From NCBI GenBank assembly GCA_964464685.1, contig CAYXGV010000006.1:1-34522 (forward strand): a stretch of DNA of 34,522 nucleotides, in the 5' to 3' direction. Position 1 is the stretch's first letter; each line of letters opens with the position of its first letter. The notes under the pieces are model-generated. The model saw only the letters and a list, made by a program, of their open reading frames with translations, had not been told where the DNA came from and did no database searches. This document shows positions 30,013 to 34,522 of this stretch, piece after piece. The position numbers were made by a program, and so were the translations under genes. The stretch is from JABIBU01 sp964464685 (GTDB lineage Bacteria > Patescibacteriota > Patescibacteriia > Magasanikbacterales > UBA922).

Positions 30013-30062
30013 CCACAATGAATTTTAATTTGCCCGATTGAGACTTTTTACAGAACGAAAAT

Positions 30063-30091
30063 ATTATATAATAAAAATATTTTTTTGTCAA
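30063..30091 (-). promoter_or_regulatory. Consensus promoter of tRNA-His
   Basis: TTGACA (30086-30091), 17-bp spacer, TATAAT (30063-30068) on the minus strand, immediately after the glycosyltransferase stop codon. Start near 30056. Confidence 0.88.
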
Positions 30092-30811
30092 TTATTTATA
30101 ATTAGACAATTCATTATTGCGTATTTCTTTTTTTAAACAAAAATTGAAAAAATTACCAGCATATGACCAAAAATCTCTATTAAAAAATTTAAAACGTCTA
30201 GAAGAAACAAAATATTTTAATTTTAAATCAAATTTAATCTTTCCTATTTTAGCCATTTTTCTATTTATATCAAAATCTTCGCCATACTTTAGACCAGCAT
30301 CAAACCCGGTAGTTTGTTCATAGGCCGATCTCTTAAATGTCATATTATTACCAATTGGTCCAGCCAACTCTCTAAGACTTAATATGGCAAACCAATAAAA
30401 AGGATAAAACAACACAAATCTTACAACAAACCAAAACAAATTAGCATCATAAAAATAAAATTGTCCACCAACACAAACCAGTTTGGGATCATTATCAAAT
30501 CTTTCTTTAACCTGCAACAAATAATCTTCTGGCAAATGCGTATCAGCATCAATCTGCAATACAAATTCACCATTACTCGCTTCAGTACCAATCTTTCTAG
30601 CCCTACCTACCCCTTTAATTGCCTCATCAATCACCCGAACACCCAAGGACTCGGCTATTTGCTTGGTTTTATCGGTTGAGGCATTATTAACCACTATAAT
30701 TTCTATATCAAAATCACCTTGCTGATTTTGTGCGCATTTGATACTATCGGCAATATATTTTTCTTCATTAAAAGCTGGAATTATAATTGAAAATTTTATA
30801 TTTTTATTCAT
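30092..30811 (-). CDS. Family 2 glycosyltransferase
   Basis: The 239-aa GT-A enzyme has FSIIIPAFNEEKYI (7-20), VVNNASTDKT (about 40-49) and the metal-binding DxD-type motif LQIDADTHLP (about 85-94). The acceptor-side motif ED follows in YGEDFDINRKMAK (about 186-198). Between them is a hydrophobic stretch (about 125-150), suggesting membrane association. It transfers a sugar from a nucleotide donor to a lipid or glycan acceptor; the substrate is unknown. It stands alone between the pilin-gene terminator and the tRNA-His promoter. Confidence 0.93.
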   Translation of the reverse strand: MNKNIKFSIIIPAFNEEKYIADSIKCAQNQQGDFDIEIIVVNNASTDKTKQIAESLGVRVIDEAIKGVGRARKIGTEASNGEFVLQIDADTHLPEDYLLQVKERFDNDPKLVCVGGQFYFYDANLFWFVVRFVLFYPFYWFAILSLRELAGPIGNNMTFKRSAYEQTTGFDAGLKYGEDFDINRKMAKIGKIKFDLKLKYFVSSRRFKFFNRDFWSYAGNFFNFCLKKEIRNNELSNYK

Positions 30812-30840
30812 ATAAGATTATTGTACCAAAGAATCAAGAA

Positions 30841-30877
30841 AAAACAAAATCTGCCAAGTACGGCAGATTTTGTTTTT
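30841..30877. terminator. Intrinsic terminator after the pilin-like cluster
   Basis: AAAACAAAATCTGCC and GGCAGATTTTGTTTT are 15-bp complementary arms around a 6-nt loop, with T-rich flanks. It closes the minus-strand pilin-like cluster and may act in both directions. Confidence 0.9.
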
Positions 30878-30916
30878 AAATATTTAATTTAATAACTACC
30901 TTATTTTTTCAAAAAA

Positions 30917-31432
30917 TTACCAAACGGTTTCATAGCCTGGTATAGTAGCACTACGACCAAGCGGATCGCGATTGGGATAATGGTCGCTCATCTCATCTTC
31001 CAAATTCAAGTCAATATCAAGATACCAATTCCCAGTTGATTGTTCCATACTTTGTGCCTCATATAAATAATTTTGGACAAGAATAGCAATACTATAAGAA
31101 CAAAGAACAATCAAGGTGCCAATCACTGCATATTTCATGGTTTTTTGAGCGGTTTTTATTTTTTCTTCCTCGCCACCAGCTGTCATCCAGATAAAACCAG
31201 CATAAAAAGTATAAACCAAAAAACTCATACCCAAAAAAGACAGGGCGATTTTAATTATATTTACTATCACCATACGAGGATCACTGGCTTCACCAAAAGC
31301 TGCCCCTTGCTCTCCAGCAGCAGCCTGAAGTTGAGCGTTTAATTCCCCTGCTTCTATTGGTATTTCTGCCAAAGCCTGGCGAGAAAAAGAAAGACCCAAT
31401 AAAATTAAAGCGATGATAAAAATCTTTTTCAT
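30917..31432 (-). CDS. Pilin-like (TrbC/VirB2-type) secreted membrane protein with acidic C-terminal extension
   Basis: The 171-aa product has a signal peptide (about 1-22, ending QALA), a short linker, two hydrophobic helices (about 54-82 and 101-122) and the conserved turn WMTAGGEEEKIKTAQKTMKYA between them. A C-terminal extension of about 50 residues (YLDIDLNLEDEMSDHYPNRD) is absent from the two shorter paralogues upstream. The two-helix hairpin resembles T4SS pilins of the TrbC/VirB2 type, a group abundant in Patescibacteria. Whether it forms a pilus is unknown. It is last in the cluster, 19 bp after its neighbour, before a strong terminator. Confidence 0.8.
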   Translation of the reverse strand: MKKIFIIALILLGLSFSRQALAEIPIEAGELNAQLQAAAGEQGAAFGEASDPRMVIVNIIKIALSFLGMSFLVYTFYAGFIWMTAGGEEEKIKTAQKTMKYAVIGTLIVLCSYSIAILVQNYLYEAQSMEQSTGNWYLDIDLNLEDEMSDHYPNRDPLGRSATIPGYETVW

Positions 31433-31451
31433 AGTTTATTTTTAAACATTA

Positions 31452-31835
31452 TCAAAATCTTTGTCCGCCCACAAAAAGGGTAATGCTATAAGAAAATAAA
31501 ATAATAGCCAAACCAACAATGGCAGCGACAACTATTTTTTGGGCTTTTTTTACTTGTTCTTCTTCACCCCGCGAATTAACATAAACAAGACCACCATAAA
31601 CAATCAAGGCCAAAAAGATTGCACCAGTAACTGCCAAAACGGTAGTTATAATCTTTATTATTATCATCTGGGGCGAGGCTGGGGTGCCCAAACCAGCGCT
31701 ATCGGACCCACCCTCCAACATATCCGTTATCTGTCCGGTCAAATTAACCGCACAAACTTTCACCGAAAAAAAAGATAAGGAAATAGACCCCAACAAAGAA
31801 AAAATTATCAAAAAAATTACAATTTTATTTTTCAT
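31452..31835 (-). CDS. Pilin-like (TrbC/VirB2-type) protein
   Basis: The 127-aa product has a signal peptide (about 1-29, ending VCA) and two hydrophobic helices (about 56-84 and 101-121) joined by VNSRGEEEQVKKAQKIVVAA. Of the cluster it is the simplest hairpin, ending almost directly after helix 2. The short acidic and basic turn GEEExxKKAQK is the family hallmark in this cluster. Its gene lies 17 bp after the next upstream paralogue, so co-transcription is likely. Confidence 0.82.
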   Translation of the reverse strand: MKNKIVIFLIIFSLLGSISLSFFSVKVCAVNLTGQITDMLEGGSDSAGLGTPASPQMIIIKIITTVLAVTGAIFLALIVYGGLVYVNSRGEEEQVKKAQKIVVAAIVGLAIILFSYSITLFVGGQRF

Positions 31836-31852
31836 AAAATATCATTTTATAC

Positions 31853-32245
31853 TCAACCACTGGAAACTGTTTTTGACAAAATTGCAAAAACTATAAAATT
31901 AGTTACAGTGTATGACGCCACCACAATTATCAACCCGATAACCGAGGAAATAATAATCTTTTGAGCTTTCTTGGTCATTTCTTCCTCACCACGAGCTGTC
32001 ATCCAGAGATAACCAGCATAAAACATCAGCAAAAGAAAAATAACACCCACCATTGATAGGGTGGCTTTTACGACTAGACCAATAGTTTCTGCTAGGGTAG
32101 TTTGGGTAACACTGTTTGTTTCATAGCCTGCCTTTTCAGCAGCATCAGATGCCATTTTACTAATATCAAACTCTGACGCTGAAAAAACTGGTGTCACAAA
32201 TAAAAACATCAGCAACACACTAAAAAGAAAAACTTTTATTTTCAT
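31853..32245 (-). CDS. Pilin-like (TrbC/VirB2-type) protein
   Basis: The 130-aa product has a signal peptide (about 1-22, ending VFSA), an Ala/Thr-rich mature start, and two hydrophobic helices (about 52-80 and 97-121). The turn WMTARGEEEMTKKAQKIIIS is nearly identical to that of the next upstream paralogue (WMTARGEEEMTKKAQKIIIS at 32314-32679). The two are therefore the closest pair in the cluster and probably a recent duplication. Confidence 0.83.
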   Translation of the reverse strand: MKIKVFLFSVLLMFLFVTPVFSASEFDISKMASDAAEKAGYETNSVTQTTLAETIGLVVKATLSMVGVIFLLLMFYAGYLWMTARGEEEMTKKAQKIIISSVIGLIIVVASYTVTNFIVFAILSKTVSSG

Positions 32246-32313
32246 ATTAAAAAATCATTTTCTCTACTCAAACCAAATCGAGAATAGAGTGTGGATAAAA
32301 AATTATAATAATA

Positions 32314-32679
32314 TTAATACTGTACAAACCTATTAGTAACAAAAAAGGTAATTACATAAGCACTCAAAACAATTACTAGTCCTATCATGGTACTGATGAT
32401 AATTTTTTGCGCCTTTTTAGTCATTTCTTCCTCACCACGAGCTGTCATCCAAAGATAACCAGCATAGACCATTAGAATAAGAAAGATCAAACCAACCAAA
32501 CTAAGAGCAGCATTCAATCCAATACCGACAATATCTTCCACTCCTTTACTTTTGCTAATGCCGGCCTTACCTACCACTGTATTTAACGCACTTGGGTCTG
32601 ACAAACCAGCGGTAAAAACTGGGGCAACCATTAAAAATAAAACTGATAAAATTGTTACTACTAAAATATTTTTTTTCAT
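32314..32679 (-). CDS. Pilin-like (TrbC/VirB2-type) protein
   Basis: The 121-aa product has a signal peptide (about 1-21, ending VFTA) and two helices (about 48-75 and 93-117) with the shared GEEEMTKKAQKI turn, ending TFFVTNRFVQY. ATG 32679 was chosen over 32763 because it starts the signal peptide directly (MKKNILVV); the longer frame adds a second hydrophobic stretch in AT-rich intergenic DNA. Closest in-window relative: the gene at 31853-32245. Confidence 0.8.
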   Translation of the reverse strand: MKKNILVVTILSVLFLMVAPVFTAGLSDPSALNTVVGKAGISKSKGVEDIVGIGLNAALSLVGLIFLILMVYAGYLWMTARGEEEMTKKAQKIIISTMIGLVIVLSAYVITFFVTNRFVQY

Positions 32680-32857
32680 AAATACTATGATTAGTGTTTT
32701 AAAGAATATGATTGCTTTATGGACAAACACCATCTTGATAATTAAATTTTTTCCGTGCCCCACTTTCGTATATATCTAAAATTTATTTCGGGGTGGTACG
32801 ATCAAAAAGAATCTTTAAATAAATCCGGTGTACAATCATTATCTTCAGTTGCTCTGT

Positions 32858-33607
32858 CTATAAATTTAGTTCGGCAAAATCGTCTGGTTTTTCTTCCCCA
32901 CTAGCAGTAAAAACATTATCCCACTTATCGCTTTGCTCCCATTCGCGATCTTCATTCAATGTGCTGGCTATTCTCAAACAATTATTAATGTCTTTTAATT
33001 CATCATCCCAATAGCCATCTTTATAGTCTTCTATATTTTGGGTGGGATAATCTTTAATATTAATAAGCTCGGTACATTGTTTTTCTGTTAACAGCTGACC
33101 TGTCCAGCCCGACTGACCAACACCAAAATAACCCCCCTCTGTCTCCCATCGATCCAAACAACAGCCTACTTTCTCTCCTTCTACCTCTTCCGAAATACTG
33201 TCTGATCTAGAAGAACCACTAGCCCCTTCAGTTGCTCCAGTTATAATTCTAGTGGTGACAAAATTAGTCACAGCATAAGAGCCCAACACTATTAACAAAC
33301 CGATAACAGAGCCAATCAATGTACTTTGGGCTTTTTTTATTTGTTCCTCTTTGCCTTGGGCAATCAGCCAAGAAAAACCAGCATAAAATATCAAAATAAA
33401 AAACAACAGGCCCACCATGGCAAAAACGGCTTTCAAAATATTACCAGATACTTCTTCAACACTAGTCTTCGCTACTCCCGTCCTAGTCACAGCCTCATTT
33501 AATTGGCTAGTAGCATCACCAACCTTCAGCGGAGTTGCCAAAACAAATGATGGAATAAACAACATGGTAAATACAATCAAATTTATAATTGTTTTTTTGA
33601 ATTTCAT
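32858..33607 (-). CDS. Pilin-like protein with Cys-containing C-terminal domain, possibly frameshifted at its end
   Basis: The 249-aa product has a signal peptide (about 1-24), a two-helix pilin-like hairpin (about 54-122; turn IAQGKEEQIKKAQSTLIG) and a Ser/Gly linker. An acidic extracytoplasmic domain with several Cys (GCCLDRWET, KQCTEL, NNCLR) follows from about 150. It ends at a TAG (32858). In another frame the DNA continues as CRTKFIDRATEDNDCTPDL and reaches a TGA at 32802-32804, giving about 24 more residues with two more Cys in the same style. A one-base indel near 32885-32890 (a run of T) would join them, so the annotated end may be an error or a true frameshift. Confidence 0.78.
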   Translation of the reverse strand: MKFKKTIINLIVFTMLFIPSFVLATPLKVGDATSQLNEAVTRTGVAKTSVEEVSGNILKAVFAMVGLLFFILIFYAGFSWLIAQGKEEQIKKAQSTLIGSVIGLLIVLGSYAVTNFVTTRIITGATEGASGSSRSDSISEEVEGEKVGCCLDRWETEGGYFGVGQSGWTGQLLTEKQCTELINIKDYPTQNIEDYKDGYWDDELKDINNCLRIASTLNEDREWEQSDKWDNVFTASGEEKPDDFAELNL

Positions 33608-33681
33608 TTTTTCTAAGATTAATTATAGTTGCAGAAAAAAGTATAATTTATGATTGATCAACTAATAAATATTGTGATCAT

Positions 33682-34522
33682 TTATGGTTTTGCTTTACAG
33701 CACTTTATATCATTCCCATCATTTCCTTCGGCATTACAAAGAAAGCTTACTACTTCACCTGTTGTATCACACTGATTCGGGTTTGTATCCCTACAGGCCC
33801 ATTCAGAACTTCCTTGCGTAATAGCACAAGAATCACACCAATGATGGGAACCCGGCATATCAGGATAATGACAGGTCTTATCGCTGACTGCTCTAGGTTG
33901 TCCATAACAAATTTCGCTTTCATTACAATTACCTTTTATCCAATCATCCCCACCCCAACCACCATCAGGATATGTGCTTGCTTGCTGGTTTTTCTCTTTT
34001 TCATACTCATCATCAGCAAAACCGACAAAGCCTGTTATTGGTTTACATGACCAATCTGGGTGTTCTGTACCACCACAGCCCACAGCAACTGAAGGAGAAT
34101 CTCCAGGTGGAGGCTCAGGAACAGGCTCAGTATCAGTTCCGCTAGTCCACACACAAGAGACATACCTAATTCCATCGTTTTCCTTACTGACTATTGAAGG
34201 TAAATATCTACAAACTTCTTCTGAAGTTACAGTGTCTGGAGGAAGAAACTCTGGTACACCACCCCCCTTAAGAGAGCAGGTACAACTTGAATTAATCCAA
34301 CTACAGGATGAGTATTCTTTCCAATTTAAAAAGTTACGCCCACTCAAAAAATTACATACCGGTTCACTTACAACACCTTCCATACTCTCGCCATCACAAT
34401 TACATCCAACCTCAGTGTTAGCTCCATTTCCACCACCACCTTCTCCTCCACCTCCACCTCCACCACCAGAAGATGTATTTTCCCCTTTATAAACCTTGGT
34501 AAAAACAAAATTGGTAATAGCG
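33682..34522 (-). CDS. Pilin-like protein with Gly-rich linker and Cys-rich domain (partial, start beyond the window)
   Basis: The frame is open to the window edge. The first visible residues, AITNFVFTKVYKG, match the end of pilin helix 2 in the neighbouring paralogue (AVTNFVTTRI). A linker of mostly Gly (GGGGGGGGEGGGGNG) follows, then roughly 230 residues with about 20 Cys (CNCDGES, CSWINSSCTCS, CHYPDMPGSHHWCDSC, CCKAKP), probably several small disulfide-bonded modules. The Met at 34383 is internal. A surface-exposed adhesin-like or tip role is an inference from this layout. The gene lies 74 bp upstream of the next pilin-like gene on the same strand. Confidence 0.8.
   Translation of the reverse strand, partial: AITNFVFTKVYKGENTSSGGGGGGGGEGGGGNGANTEVGCNCDGESMEGVVSEPVCNFLSGRNFLNWKEYSSCSWINSSCTCSLKGGGVPEFLPPDTVTSEEVCRYLPSIVSKENDGIRYVSCVWTSGTDTEPVPEPPPGDSPSVAVGCGGTEHPDWSCKPITGFVGFADDEYEKEKNQQASTYPDGGWGGDDWIKGNCNESEICYGQPRAVSDKTCHYPDMPGSHHWCDSCAITQGSSEWACRDTNPNQCDTTGEVVSFLCNAEGNDGNDIKCCKAKP

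Noticed and set aside
33682..34383. Complete gene starting at Met 34383
   Set aside because: The frame continues upstream through a Gly-rich linker into a pilin-type helix at the window edge, so this Met is internal and the gene is partial.

Overview
The window looks like a scaffold from a Candidatus Patescibacteria (CPR) bacterium. The evidence is an AT-rich genome of small, tightly packed genes, a 23S rRNA gene with no 16S beside it, a tandem family of secreted two-helix pilin-like proteins, several Patescibacteria-type small proteins, and few biosynthetic genes. TGA is used as a stop (sigma factor, recombinase), so the Gracilibacteria/Absconditabacteria code is unlikely. Most resident genes have no Shine-Dalgarno sequence. 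Two (rlmH and the M23 peptidase) have near-consensus promoters placed so that the mRNA would be almost leaderless. A run of exactly 100 N at 12235-12334 is a scaffold join of unknown real length.

Layout. 1-1307: 5' part of a 23S rRNA on the minus strand, with a long hairpin-rich leader, an internal intrinsic terminator and a strong promoter. 1833-9621 (minus): an envelope cluster made of a lipoprotein, a MacA-like adaptor, a MacB-like ATPase and permease, an ECF sigma factor, two membrane or secreted proteins of unknown role and an M23 peptidase. 9731-12110: rlmH (plus), then an Smr-domain protein and purF (minus); purF is by eye more GC-rich than its surroundings and has a strong Shine-Dalgarno. 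12355-15882 (minus): rpsO, a NYN-domain nuclease and pnp. 16117-23071 (plus): a small conserved protein, rpiB, rpe, a thioredoxin reductase, a PfkB kinase, an N-formylglutamate amidohydrolase-like protein, a GxxExxY protein inside a 520-bp inverted-repeat element, and a RimK-like ATP-grasp ligase. 23413-26628 (minus): DJ-1/PfpI, an unknown helical protein, a SpoU methyltransferase, a dolichol/phytol kinase-like membrane protein and a 44-aa membrane protein. 26901-29873 (plus): a 7TM sensor-like protein overlapping a Xer-type recombinase, tRNA-Arg, a tRNA-like locus and a slipin. 29937-34522 (minus): tRNA-His, a glycosyltransferase, and a run of six pilin-like genes, the last cut by the window edge.

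The most unusual content is repeats. (1) GC-rich twin hairpins, each two abutting palindromes with 6-bp stems and 3-nt loops, recur in intergenic DNA, inside the sigma-factor reading frame, and in the T-loop of a degenerate tRNA-Arg(CCT)-like locus; a related pair occupies its D-loop. Simpler relatives are nested inside two other repeat elements, where a second copy or arm shows the uninterrupted sequence, so the palindromes appear to insert. (2) A GxxExxY gene sits entirely between inverted repeats of about 50 bp, and a gene-less relative of the same element lies about 1.8 kb away; both abut stop codons. (3) A palindrome is inserted in frame in the recombinase. (4) The three genes with clear Shine-Dalgarno sequences (purF, the dolichol kinase-like gene, the GxxExxY gene) are also the ones that look acquired.
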